Source: Chitinophaga sp. H8 (lineage in GTDB: Bacteria > Bacteroidota > Bacteroidia > Chitinophagales > Chitinophagaceae). From it: a stretch of DNA of 64,000 nt. Shown piece after piece: positions 52,711 to 59,955 of this stretch (within the stretch, counting starts at the first letter, position 1; every line of letters starts with the position of its first letter). A model generated the notes under the pieces. The model searched no databases. It saw nothing but the letters and a program-made list of their open reading frames with translations, and was not told where the DNA came from. The stretch is taken from assembly GCF_040567655.1 (NCBI RefSeq), contig NZ_JBEXAC010000002.1:434001-498000 (forward strand), read 5' to 3'. The position numbers and the translations under genes were made by a program.

Positions 52711-53142
52711 TTATAAGCTGTGACTGCTAAAATATTCTGCTGCTATTTCACTAATTCCAACACTGACATATTTCCTGTCTTTGCTCAATGCTTTTACGGC
52801 GGTTATTATCTCATCAGGGTCGGCGAATTTCAATATATAGCCCGATACACCAGCTTTCAGCATAGTTCTAACACTTTCCTCTGCATCATCGGTACTTGAT
52901 ATTAATAGCTTTAAATCGGGATGTTTTTCGAGTAACAATTTTGCTGCCGCAAAATCTTCTTCGACGATGCACACATCGGGCAGCTCGCCGTCTTCATCTA
53001 TTTTCATTAATGCTTTTTCGCTGTCACTCACTTGAAATTGTACAATATAGCCAGCATTTTCAAGTTGATTTATGGAAGTATATCCCAGATGTTCGTTGTT
53101 ATCTATAATGGCTATGCGAATTGCTTTTTCATTACTGTTCAT
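52711..53142 (-). CDS. Receiver-like protein with Glu at the phospho-acceptor site
   Basis: 143 residues made of a single response-regulator receiver fold without output domain. The acidic pocket is D14-N15 instead of DD. The usual acceptor Asp is E61 in LPDVCIVE, aligned by the flanking PDV strand. The switch Ser/Thr lies in LLISSTDD (82-84), and the lysine K105 in GYILK is kept. With glutamate the domain may be locked in an active-like state and act by protein contact. It lies between the transfer operon and the sulfur locus and shares its transcript with the upstream small gene, 12 bases away. Confidence 0.8.
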   Translation of the reverse strand: MNSNEKAIRIAIIDNNEHLGYTSINQLENAGYIVQFQVSDSEKALMKIDEDGELPDVCIVEEDFAAAKLLLEKHPDLKLLISSTDDAEESVRTMLKAGVSGYILKFADPDEIITAVKALSKDRKYVSVGISEIAAEYFSSHSL

Positions 53143-53154
53143 AATCTTGCAATA

Positions 53155-53412
53155 TTATTTGTTACGTTTAATCCGTCCCCACCAGCTTTTATTTGTAGAT
53201 GGAGGGGTTGGCTTTGTCCTTTCTTCTTTTTGTATATCTCTGATTTCATGAGCGGTCAGCCAATCATGAAAATGTTGGACATCATTGGGGCAAAAGTGTA
53301 CTATCTTCCCGTTTTTAAGTGATATGGTAAAAATGCCACTGGCAACTGCAAAAGCCGATAATTCGGAGGCAGAAAATTGAAAGGCAAGGTAGGTATTGTT
53401 TGCAGTGTCCAT
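53155..53412 (-). CDS. Small hypothetical protein upstream of the receiver-like gene
   Basis: 85 residues from ATG 53412 (MDTANNTYLAFQF). A first half of beta strands (FAVASGIFTISLKNGKIVHFCPND) and a HFHDWLTAHEIRDI helix, then a Lys/Pro-rich tail (RTKPTPPSTNKSWWGRIKRNK) that could contact nucleic acid or membrane. No family recognised. A longer in-frame TTG start at 53445 is less likely. It is preceded by a long hairpin (53472-53584), which would lie in its leader if transcribed from further right. Confidence 0.55.
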   Translation of the reverse strand: MDTANNTYLAFQFSASELSAFAVASGIFTISLKNGKIVHFCPNDVQHFHDWLTAHEIRDIQKEERTKPTPPSTNKSWWGRIKRNK

Positions 53413-53471
53413 AATATCCGTTTTAGTATTGGAAGCCTGCAACAAAAAGAGGCGCAGGCAACCACACTTAC

Positions 53472-53584
53472 CGATACTAAGGCACTGGTACGCCTAATCC
53501 CGAATAAGCGAGCGCCCACGCCATAGCATGAGCGTTCTTACTTATTATCTCGGGATTTTTAAAAATTACCAGTTTTTAGTATCG
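53472..53584. other. Long imperfect stem-loop in the divergent gap
   Basis: Outer arms at 53472-53490 and 53567-53584 (CGATACTAA and ACTGGTA pairs around a small bulge), inner arms AATCCCGA plus ATAAG at 53496-53508 against 53541-53557 with a 4-base bulge, and an innermost ACGC/GCGT at 53518-53521 and 53532-53535. The result is a near-continuous hairpin of 113 bases in a 320-base gene-free gap (53413-53732). The rest of the gap is AT-rich and shows only the promoter of the Crp/Fnr gene. Confidence 0.6.
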
Positions 53585-53720
53585 AGATTTAAAGCAAAAA
53601 CACTTTAAATTTTTTATATCTTCAATAGCAAATATACTAAAAAATCACCCCTATTTAAGTATAGATGTAATTAATACGATTATTAGACTTCCCATAGCCA
53701 ATTTCCTGTAATTAAATTTT

Positions 53721-53728
53721 TAATTTTG
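53721..53728 (+). promoter_or_regulatory. -7 box of the Crp/Fnr gene
   Basis: TAATTTTG fits TAnnTTTG and stands 4 bases before the ATG at 53733, so the transcript would be essentially leaderless. Confidence 0.5.
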
Positions 53729-53732
53729 CACT

Positions 53733-54356
53733 ATGAGTGATTTGCAACAGATAACAGAATTTAAGTCATCGCCTGAATTAGTGGAGCAACTGTATAAGCA
53801 CAGTATACAAAAGACTTATAAAGCGGGTGATATTATTTTAAACGAAAATGCACACATTCGTTCTATTCCGATTGTAGCGAAAGGAACTTTAAAAGTGATC
53901 CGAACAGAAGAAGATGGAAAAGAAATTTTGCTGTACTATATTAAAGCGGGTGAAAGTTGTATTATGTCTTTTTTGGGTGGACTGCACAACGAAATAAGCA
54001 AAGTAAGAGCCGAGGTGGAAGAAGATGCTGAAATTCTGTTTTTGCCTGTTGATAAAGTATCATTATTTATCAAAGAATATCCCCAATGGTTGGATTATAT
54101 TTTCCGTTTATACCACAAACGGTTTGAAGAGTTATTGGAAATCGTAAATGCCATTTCCTTTAAAAAAGTGGACGAAAGAATGCTGAATTTGCTGGATAAA
54201 AAAGTAGCACTTACAGGAAACAAAACACTGAACATTACCCACGAACAAGTAGCCTCCGAATTGGGAACAGCAAGAGCAGTTGTTTCCCGCCTGCTAAAAC
54301 AGTTGGAAGAAAACGGAAAAGTAAAATTGGGCAGAAACAAAATAACCCTTATGTGA
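53733..54356 (+). CDS. Crp/Fnr family regulator of the sulfur locus
   Basis: 207 residues. N-terminal cyclic-nucleotide-type beta barrel (about 15-125) and C-terminal winged HTH with THEQVASELGTARAVVSRLLKQLEENG (about 170-197). There is only one cysteine (C76 in AGESCIMSF), so no iron-sulfur cluster of the Fnr type; a thiol or persulfide switch at C76 is conceivable. Its stop overlaps the first of three conserved 20-base boxes that precede tauE-like, osmC-like and MBL-rhodanese genes, so it probably activates them. Confidence 0.88.
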   Translation: MSDLQQITEFKSSPELVEQLYKHSIQKTYKAGDIILNENAHIRSIPIVAKGTLKVIRTEEDGKEILLYYIKAGESCIMSFLGGLHNEISKVRAEVEEDAEILFLPVDKVSLFIKEYPQWLDYIFRLYHKRFEELLEIVNAISFKKVDERMLNLLDKKVALTGNKTLNITHEQVASELGTARAVVSRLLKQLEENGKVKLGRNKITLM

Positions 54357-54396
54357 CCAAAGTAGCTGTACAGTTTTTGGAGTTGGTGCATTTTTG
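54351..54396 (+). promoter_or_regulatory. Crp/Fnr-type box 1 and -7 element (before tauE-like gene)
   Basis: TGTGACCAAAGTAGCTGTAC at 54352-54371, overlapping the crp stop. CATTTTTG (54389-54396) follows 22 bases after the first T of TGTAC. Same layout at 55224 and 55766. Confidence 0.7.
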
Positions 54397-54417
54397 CAGC
54401 AGAAATTTCAGAAACTT

Positions 54418-55215
54418 ATGGATATAGCAGGTTATTTAGCATCAATTTTAATAGGTATTTCATTAGGGCTAATCGGGGGTGGCGGCAGCATTCTTACCGT
54501 TCCTGTTTTAGTCTATTTATTTCATATAGATGCAGTTTTAGCAACCGCCTATTCTCTTTTCATTGTTGGAACTACCAGCGTTGTAGGCTCATTCTCTTAT
54601 TTCAAAAAAGGGTTGGTTAACTTTAGAACGGCTGTTGCATTTGGCATCCCGTCTATTATAGCCGTTTTTTTAACAAGGGCTTTTATTGTTCCCGCCATAC
54701 CGCAGGAAATTTTTAGCATCGGCAGTTTTATCATTACCAAAAACATTTTCTTGATGTTGCTTTTTGCTGTATTGATGTTTTTTGCGTCTTACAGTATGAT
54801 AAAAAAGTGTAAAGGAGAAGATTGCCTGCCTTCCAAAACAGCCCCTAAGCGCACTTCATTAGTTATTATCCAAGGATTATTTGTGGGTATAGTTACCGGG
54901 CTTATCGGTGCAGGTGGCGGTTTTTTAATAATCCCTGCCCTGGTTAATCTGCTACATTTAGATATTAAGAAAGCAATCGGAACCTCACTGGTCATTATTG
55001 CGGTCAATTCACTTTTTGGATTTGCTGTATCGGCTACACATCTAACGGTTGAATGGATTTTTCTTCTCAAAATTTTGGCACTGGCTATTATCGGGGTGCT
55101 GATAGGAAGCTTTATCTCTAAAAAAATTGATGGTAAAAAATTGAAACCTGCTTTCGGTTGGTTTGTGCTGTCAATGGGTATTTACATTATGATCAAAGAA
55201 ATCATTGTGAAATAA
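54418..55215 (+). CDS. TauE/SafE family sulfite/organosulfur exporter
   Basis: 265 residues from ATG 54418. About eight membrane helices in two repeats: SLGLIGGGGSILTVPVLVYLF and VGIVTGLIGAGGGFLIIPALVNLL, the duplicated GxGGG hallmark of the TauE/SafE fold. A short loop holds a Cys pair region (KKCKGEDCLPSK). It probably exports sulfite, thiosulfate or a sulfonate produced by the downstream persulfide dioxygenase. It has its own box-controlled promoter. Confidence 0.88.
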   Translation: MDIAGYLASILIGISLGLIGGGGSILTVPVLVYLFHIDAVLATAYSLFIVGTTSVVGSFSYFKKGLVNFRTAVAFGIPSIIAVFLTRAFIVPAIPQEIFSIGSFIITKNIFLMLLFAVLMFFASYSMIKKCKGEDCLPSKTAPKRTSLVIIQGLFVGIVTGLIGAGGGFLIIPALVNLLHLDIKKAIGTSLVIIAVNSLFGFAVSATHLTVEWIFLLKILALAIIGVLIGSFISKKIDGKKLKPAFGWFVLSMGIYIMIKEIIVK

Positions 55216-55223
55216 AATCCCTT

Positions 55224-55269
55224 ATGTGACTAAAGTAGCTGTACAGGAAAATCAATCTTCAGAAATTTG
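55224..55269 (+). promoter_or_regulatory. Crp/Fnr-type box 2 and -7 element (before osmC-like gene)
   Basis: TGTGACTAAAGTAGCTGTAC at 55225-55244 and GAAATTTG at 55262-55269, 22 bases after the start of TGTAC as in box 1. The gene starts at 55332. Confidence 0.72.
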
Positions 55270-55331
55270 TAACAAATAATATAACCCACTACAGCGGGCA
55301 ATGTCAACTGTCCTTTTTCAATTCAAAAATT

Positions 55332-55766
55332 ATGTCACAAACACATTTTTACGAAGTAAACATCAAATGGAAAGATGGCAGAACAGGCGAACTGTCATCG
55401 CCGGTATTAAACAAAACTATTGAATGCGCTACACCACCGGAATTTCCTAATGGCGTTCCCGGTGTATGGTCGCCAGAACATCTTTTTGTAGCAGCTATTA
55501 ACAGTTGCTATATGGCAACCTTCCTGGCAATTGCTTCTAATTTTAAAGTAGAAATCGAAAACTTTAGTTGTAAAACAATTGCCAGATTGGAAATGGTAGA
55601 AGGAAAATACCTCATCACGCAGGCAGAAATGTTTCCGGTAATAAAATTGATTAATCCCGGAACCGATATGGATAAGGCCATGCGTGTTGCCGAAAAAGCA
55701 AAAGCTGGCTGTTTAGTAACCAACTCAATGAAAACAGAAATTACATTAACGCCTGAAATTGCCTAA
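55332..55766 (+). CDS. OsmC/Ohr family peroxidase-like protein
   Basis: 144 residues. OsmC fold with the two redox cysteines: C59 in AAINSCYMATF and C127 in KAKAGCLVTNSMK. The start strand EVNIKWKDGRTGELSSP and WSPEHLFVAAI are typical. It reduces organic hydroperoxides or, as reported for some OsmC proteins, handles persulfides. Placed between the exporter and the MBL-rhodanese gene, it likely protects thiols during sulfide stress. Confidence 0.88.
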   Translation: MSQTHFYEVNIKWKDGRTGELSSPVLNKTIECATPPEFPNGVPGVWSPEHLFVAAINSCYMATFLAIASNFKVEIENFSCKTIARLEMVEGKYLITQAEMFPVIKLINPGTDMDKAMRVAEKAKAGCLVTNSMKTEITLTPEIA

Positions 55767-55811
55767 TGTGACAAAAGTAGCTGTACCGAAAAACCAATAT
55801 TCGGAAATTCG
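55766..55811 (+). promoter_or_regulatory. Crp/Fnr-type box 3 and -7-like element (before MBL-rhodanese gene)
   Basis: TGTGACAAAAGTAGCTGTAC at 55767-55786, overlapping the osmC-like stop, and GAAATTCG at 55804-55811 with the same 22-base offset. The -7 element is one base off TAnnTTTG-like copies. The gene starts at 55846. Confidence 0.68.
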
Positions 55812-55845
55812 CAGTATCAAATCATAAACAAGAAAAATTTGGATA

Positions 55846-57255
55846 ATGAAAATAGAACAAATTTATACAGGCTGCCTGGCACAAGGTGCATATTATATTA
55901 CTTCCAATGGTGAAGCTGCCATTATTGACCCATTACGTGAAACGCAACCGTATTTAGACCGTTTGGAAAAAGATGATGTGAAGCTCAAATACATTTTTGA
56001 AACGCATTTTCACGCTGATTTTGTAAGCGGACACGTTGATCTGAGTAAAAAAACAAATGCATCAATTGTTTACGGGCCTACGGCAAAGCCAGAGTTTGAA
56101 GCCATCGTAGCAGAAGACAATCAGATTTTTGAATTGGGCAACGTGAAAATTAAAGTATTGCATACCCCGGGGCATACAATGGAAAGCTCCTGTTTTTTGT
56201 TGATTGACGAAAATGGCAATGAAACAGCATTGTTTAGTGGCGATACACTTTTTCTTGGCGATGTAGGCAGACCGGATCTGGCACAAAAGGCGGCAAACCT
56301 CACACAGGAAGAATTGGCAGGTTTGCTTTATGACAGTTTGTATCATAAGATTTTACCACTATCGGATGATATCACTGTTTATCCGGCACACGGTGCAGGT
56401 TCGGCTTGCGGAAAAAATATGATGAAAGAAACGGTTGATAGCCTTGGTAATCAGAAAAGTATCAACTATGCGCTAAACCAGCCGGATAAAGAAAGTTTTA
56501 TCAAAGCCGTTACTGATGGATTATTACCACCACCTGCTTATTTCGGTATGAACGTAGCCATGAATAAAAAAGGTTATGACAGTTTTGAAGAAGTGTTGAG
56601 CCACGGAATGAAAGCACTCTCGGCAGAAGAATTTGAAGCGGCGGCAGAAAATACAGGAGCATTGATTTTAGACACACGAAGCGATAAGGATTTTGCCAAA
56701 GGCTTTATTCCGAAATCTATCAATATAGGTTTGAAAGGCGATTTTGCACCTTGGGTGGGTGCGATGATTGTTGACGTGAAACAACCGATTTTGTTGGTTA
56801 CCGACAACGGTACGGAAGAAGAAGCCGTAACACGATTGAGCCGTGTTGGTTTTGACAATGTACTGGGACATTTAAAAGATGGTTTTGAAACCTGGATAAA
56901 AGCAGCAAAAGAAACTGACATCATAAATCGGATTACGGCCGACCAATTTTCAAAAGATTATTATGACAACAGCAAGGTCATTGATGTTCGCAAAGAAAGC
57001 GAATATACGGCAGAGCACGTTGAAGATGCTTACAGCAAACCATTGGCATATATCAATGATTGGGTTAAAGAACTCAACCCGAAAGAGCATTTTTACCTGC
57101 ATTGTGCAGGCGGCTACCGCAGTATGATAGCTGCGAGTATTTTACAGGCAAGAGGATACAGAAACTTTACGGAAGTAGAGGGTGGTTTTAACGCCATTGC
57201 ACAGACCAGTATTCCTAAAACCGATTTTGTATGTCAAAGTAAAATGTTGAGCTAA
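55846..57255 (+). CDS. Persulfide dioxygenase-like MBL protein fused to two rhodanese domains
   Basis: 469 residues. N-terminal metallo-beta-lactamase fold (1 to about 240) with the motif H54-x-H56-x-D58 and H63, a later HTPGHTMESSC, and HGAGSACGKNM, as in ETHE1-type persulfide dioxygenases (mono-iron). Then a first rhodanese domain without catalytic cysteine (LLVTDNGTEEE at the loop) and a second active one with C420 in HCAGGYRS. It would oxidise glutathione- or protein-type persulfide to sulfite and move sulfane sulfur. It has its own box-controlled promoter. Confidence 0.9.
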   Translation: MKIEQIYTGCLAQGAYYITSNGEAAIIDPLRETQPYLDRLEKDDVKLKYIFETHFHADFVSGHVDLSKKTNASIVYGPTAKPEFEAIVAEDNQIFELGNVKIKVLHTPGHTMESSCFLLIDENGNETALFSGDTLFLGDVGRPDLAQKAANLTQEELAGLLYDSLYHKILPLSDDITVYPAHGAGSACGKNMMKETVDSLGNQKSINYALNQPDKESFIKAVTDGLLPPPAYFGMNVAMNKKGYDSFEEVLSHGMKALSAEEFEAAAENTGALILDTRSDKDFAKGFIPKSINIGLKGDFAPWVGAMIVDVKQPILLVTDNGTEEEAVTRLSRVGFDNVLGHLKDGFETWIKAAKETDIINRITADQFSKDYYDNSKVIDVRKESEYTAEHVEDAYSKPLAYINDWVKELNPKEHFYLHCAGGYRSMIAASILQARGYRNFTEVEGGFNAIAQTSIPKTDFVCQSKMLS

Positions 57256-57281
57256 TTTATATCACCATAACAACAATAGCA

Positions 57282-57602
57282 ATGTTTGGAATTTTCAAAA
57301 ATATGTTCTCGTCAACAGACAATACCCAACTATCAGAAGCGATAAAAGAAGGTGCTTTTTTAGTGGATGTTCGCACACCTGCCGAATTTTCGACAGGTAG
57401 TGTAAAAGGTGCGGTAAACATACCGCTGGATAAAGTTCAAAGTCAGTTATCCAAATTCAAAAACAAAAAAAGCATCATTGTATTTTGCCGTAGCGGAAAC
57501 CGCAGCAGCCAGTCAAAAAGTATTCTGGAAAGAAAAGGCATTCAAAATGTAATCAATGGCGGAACCTGGCACAACGTAAATAACTTAGTAAACAACAAAT
57601 AG
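57282..57602 (+). CDS. Single-domain rhodanese
   Basis: 106 residues with a rhodanese fold: FLVDVRTPAEFSTGSVKGAVNIP and the active loop C69-RSGNRS. A sulfur carrier/transferase in the cytoplasm. The six-residue active loop CRSGNR is that of the GlpE/PspE-like type. It follows the MBL-rhodanese gene by 26 bases and precedes small membrane proteins in one transcript. Confidence 0.9.
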   Translation: MFGIFKNMFSSTDNTQLSEAIKEGAFLVDVRTPAEFSTGSVKGAVNIPLDKVQSQLSKFKNKKSIIVFCRSGNRSSQSKSILERKGIQNVINGGTWHNVNNLVNNK

Positions 57603-57609
57603 ATCAGAT

Positions 57610-57819
57610 ATGAAAAAGAATATGGGAACAATAGACAAAGCAATTCGCATACTCATTGCGATTGTGATAGGTGTTTTATATTTCACAAATACCATTTCCG
57701 GTATAATGGCAATCATCTTGGGTATTTTAGCCATAGCATTTGTGCTTACTTCATTTATGAGCTTTTGCCCTTTATACCTGCCGTTTGGCATCAATACCCT
57801 TAAAAAGAAAGAGAAATGA
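57610..57819 (+). CDS. DUF2892-type small membrane protein
   Basis: 69 residues with two membrane helices (AIRILIAIVIGVLYF, IMAIILGILAIAFVLTSFM) and the CPLYLPFGINT end that marks the DUF2892/YgaP-like tail. In other bacteria this segment is fused to rhodanese; here it is a separate gene 7 bases behind a rhodanese, which supports a joint role at the membrane. One Cys (in SFCPLY). It overlaps the next gene by 4 bases. Confidence 0.85.
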   Translation: MKKNMGTIDKAIRILIAIVIGVLYFTNTISGIMAIILGILAIAFVLTSFMSFCPLYLPFGINTLKKKEK

Positions 57820-58049
57820 AAAAACATTTTGAAAACTGGAGCTTTATGCGAGTACTGCGGTTAGCATTGGGCATCCTTATTATCGTGCAAAGCGTTATTG
57901 CAAAAGATTGGCTTTTTATGGGAGCAGGTATTTTGTTTTCACTGATGCCAATATTGAATATCGGTTGTTGTGGCACATCGGGGTGCACTACGCCTGTTTC
58001 AAAAAGCAACAAGAAAGTGGAAGAGGTAAGCTATGAAGAAGTTCGCTAA
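57816..58049 (+). CDS. Small membrane protein with Cys-rich turn
   Basis: 77 residues with two hydrophobic segments (about 12-29 and 31-48) and then NIGCCGTSGCTTP with three cysteines, followed by a charged tail. It looks like a second DUF2892-like member extended with a thiol cluster facing one side of the membrane. It may take part in sulfur transfer or sensing; not proven. It overlaps the next gene by 17 bases. Confidence 0.75.
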   Translation: MKKHFENWSFMRVLRLALGILIIVQSVIAKDWLFMGAGILFSLMPILNIGCCGTSGCTTPVSKSNKKVEEVSYEEVR

Positions 58050-58239
58050 AAATAATCTGCTCACAATAGTTGGCGTATTTGCAGGGGCATTGGCAGGTTA
58101 TCTCTATTGGAAAACGGTCGGTTGCAATTCGGGGCAATGTGCTATTACTTCAAATCCTATTAACAGTAGCTTATACGGTTCAGTTATGGGTGGCCTTCTA
58201 TTCTCAATGTTTCAAAAAAGCAGAAAAAAAACAGCATGA
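58033..58239 (+). CDS. DUF6132-like small membrane protein
   Basis: 68 residues: helix LLTIVGVFAGALAGYLYWK, a loop with C-x4-C (GCNSGQCAITSNPINSS) and a second helix (LYGSVMGGLLFSMF). The same GC-x3-QC-x-I-xSNP pattern occurs in DUF6132 proteins of rhodanese loci. It probably sits in the inner membrane near the thioredoxin, whose gene overlaps by 4 bases. Confidence 0.8.
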   Translation: MKKFAKNNLLTIVGVFAGALAGYLYWKTVGCNSGQCAITSNPINSSLYGSVMGGLLFSMFQKSRKKTA

Positions 58240-58529
58240 CATTTCAGGAAATAATAAATCAGGACAAACCTGTATTGGTGGACTTTTTTGCCACTTGGTG
58301 TGGCCCCTGCAAAATGATGTCGCCAATATTGGAAGACGTAAAGCAACGTGTTGGCGAAAATGCAAACATCATAAAAATTGATGTAGACAAAAACCCTCAA
58401 GCTGCATCAGCTTATCAGGTACGTGGCGTACCCACGCTTATCTTATTTAAAAACGGGAAACCGCTTTGGCGACAATCGAGCGTTGTGCCCGCAAACGAGT
58501 TAGAAAGACTGATTATAGCAAATACATAA
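58236..58529 (+). CDS. trxA: Thioredoxin
   Basis: 97 residues, cytoplasmic, complete thioredoxin fold with WC22-G-P-C25K and cis-Pro in VRGVPTLILF. Reduces disulfides and persulfides; in this locus it likely recycles the rhodanese and OsmC-type proteins. Short start (MTFQEII) without signal peptide. Followed after 7 bases by the first YeeE/YedE-like gene. Confidence 0.9.
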   Translation: MTFQEIINQDKPVLVDFFATWCGPCKMMSPILEDVKQRVGENANIIKIDVDKNPQAASAYQVRGVPTLILFKNGKPLWRQSSVVPANELERLIIANT

Positions 58530-58536
58530 ACTAAGA

Positions 58537-59100
58537 ATGATAGAATATTTAAAACAGCCCTGGGCTTGGTATATAGCAGGCCCATTAATCGGCTTAACTG
58601 TTCCTGCATTGATGATTTTAGGAAATAAATCCTTTGGTATCAGCTCATCTCTACGACACATTTGTGCCTCGTGCGTGCCTGCCAACATTCTGTTTTTTAA
58701 ATATGACTGGAAAAAAGAAATATGGAATTTACTCTTTGTATTCGGTATATTTCTGGGCGGAGCATTGGCAGTTAGCCTTTTGGCTAATCCCAATCCGGTT
58801 GAGGTTAGTCCTAAATTAGCACAAGATTTAGCAGGTTATGGCATTACCCATTTTAATAATCTGGTTCCACAAGACATTATGAGCTGGCAATCGCTGTTTA
58901 CATTAAGAGGCTTTATAATGATGGTAGGCGGTGGCTTTTTAGTAGGTTTCGGAACTCGCTATGCAGGTGGCTGTACCAGCGGACACGCTATTATGGGATT
59001 GTCCAATTTACAACTGCCGTCCCTGATTGCTACCATTAGCTTTATGATGGGCGGTTTCATTATGGCGAACCTGATTTTGCCTTTTATTCTTTCACTTTAA
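58537..59100 (+). CDS. YeeE/YedE family sulfur transporter subunit 1
   Basis: 187 residues, about five helices. Markers are SSLRHICASCVPANILFFKYDWK with two cysteines and GFGTRYAGGCTSGHAIMGL, the Cys-containing motif of YeeE/YedE thiosulfate-type carriers. It forms half of a two-gene transporter with the next gene, probably moving thiosulfate or another sulfur species. Confidence 0.88.
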   Translation: MIEYLKQPWAWYIAGPLIGLTVPALMILGNKSFGISSSLRHICASCVPANILFFKYDWKKEIWNLLFVFGIFLGGALAVSLLANPNPVEVSPKLAQDLAGYGITHFNNLVPQDIMSWQSLFTLRGFIMMVGGGFLVGFGTRYAGGCTSGHAIMGLSNLQLPSLIATISFMMGGFIMANLILPFILSL

Positions 59101-59127
59101 GTAAAACAGAAATTAACTAAAACAAAA

Positions 59128-59628
59128 ATGCAGCAACATATAGATACAGAAAAAGATTTAGCACAAAGAGAGCTGGACGCAATGTGCGTAAATGAAAGCC
59201 ATTTACAGCACAAATGGTATCATAATTTGAAATACTTAGTTGTCGGAATTTTATTTGGCATTGTGTTCGTAAAAGCCGAAGTCATTAGCTGGTTTCGTAT
59301 TCAGGAAATGTTTCGTTTGCAATCGTTTCATATGTATGGAATAATAGGAAGTGCCGTTGTAACAGGAATGATTTCCGTTTTTCTGATTAAAAAATTCAAC
59401 ATCAAAACCATTTATGGAGAGCCGATTAAAATTGCACCCAAAGAGTTTAATAAAGGGCAAATCTACGGTGGTTTAATTTTTGGTTTTGGTTGGGCAATTA
59501 CCGGGGCCTGTCCCGGGCCGTTGTTTGCTCAAATTGGAACAGGGGCAACCGTCATTGCCGTTACGCTTCTGAGTGCTGTTGCAGGGACTTGGGTTTACGG
59601 CTATTTCAGAGAAAAGTTGCCGCATTAA
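59128..59628 (+). CDS. YeeE/YedE family sulfur transporter subunit 2 (DUF6691-like)
   Basis: 166 residues. A cytoplasmic N-terminal part with CVNESHLQHKWYHNLKY, then four helices including YGGLIFGFGWAITGACPGPLFAQIG, where ACPGP is the Cys motif of the second half of the carrier. It follows its partner by 27 bases and ends the sulfur operon. Confidence 0.88.
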   Translation: MQQHIDTEKDLAQRELDAMCVNESHLQHKWYHNLKYLVVGILFGIVFVKAEVISWFRIQEMFRLQSFHMYGIIGSAVVTGMISVFLIKKFNIKTIYGEPIKIAPKEFNKGQIYGGLIFGFGWAITGACPGPLFAQIGTGATVIAVTLLSAVAGTWVYGYFREKLPH

Positions 59629-59650
59629 ATATTGTTATGGGTTAGTTTAA

Positions 59651-59758
59651 GAAATTGTTGCTAACAACAATAATGTAGGTCTTATTGGGCTTAATCTTGA
59701 ATACAAAGCTTTACCCAATTTGAAATTTGATATATCTATGTTAGCCGAATATCCTTAA
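59651..59758 (+). pseudogene. Possible 3' remnant of a beta-strand-rich gene
   Basis: A 35-codon open stretch ending in TAA (…VGLIGLNLEYKAL…LKFDISMLAEYP) right behind the sulfur operon, with a stop directly before it. It looks like the last strands of a lost protein, but it is short and could be chance. Confidence 0.25.
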
Positions 59759-59955
59759 CAGCACCACAAGGCTGTACGAAAACAATATCTCTGAACGTTA
59801 TTCAATCAAATAGAAAATTAGAGACAATATAATGATACATAATTTGCTTGCAGGATTGCCCAAAATACACATTTTTAAAGCTGAAATGCTTTTTATATGG
59901 CTATAAACTTATTAGAAAAACAGTTTTGTAAGTTTGCAATAAAAAAAATTTATAA
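59759..59955. other. Gap before the DUF1275 gene
   Basis: Part of a 327-base gene-free stretch (59629-59955). It begins with a small palindrome TTGTTG-CTAA-CAACAA (59655-59670, inside the possible remnant). At 59771-59797 it holds GCTGTACGAAAACAATAT and following bases, a degenerate likeness of the right part of the three Crp/Fnr-type promoters. Otherwise AT-rich. Confidence 0.35.

Noticed and set aside
53301..53519. Minus-strand frame over the 53.4-kb hairpin
   Set aside because: It overlaps the better supported 85-residue gene in another frame and runs into the hairpin arms.
53472..53584. Integron attC site
   Set aside because: The folded shape is similar, but the conserved end boxes ending in AAC/GTT are missing and no integron integrase is present.
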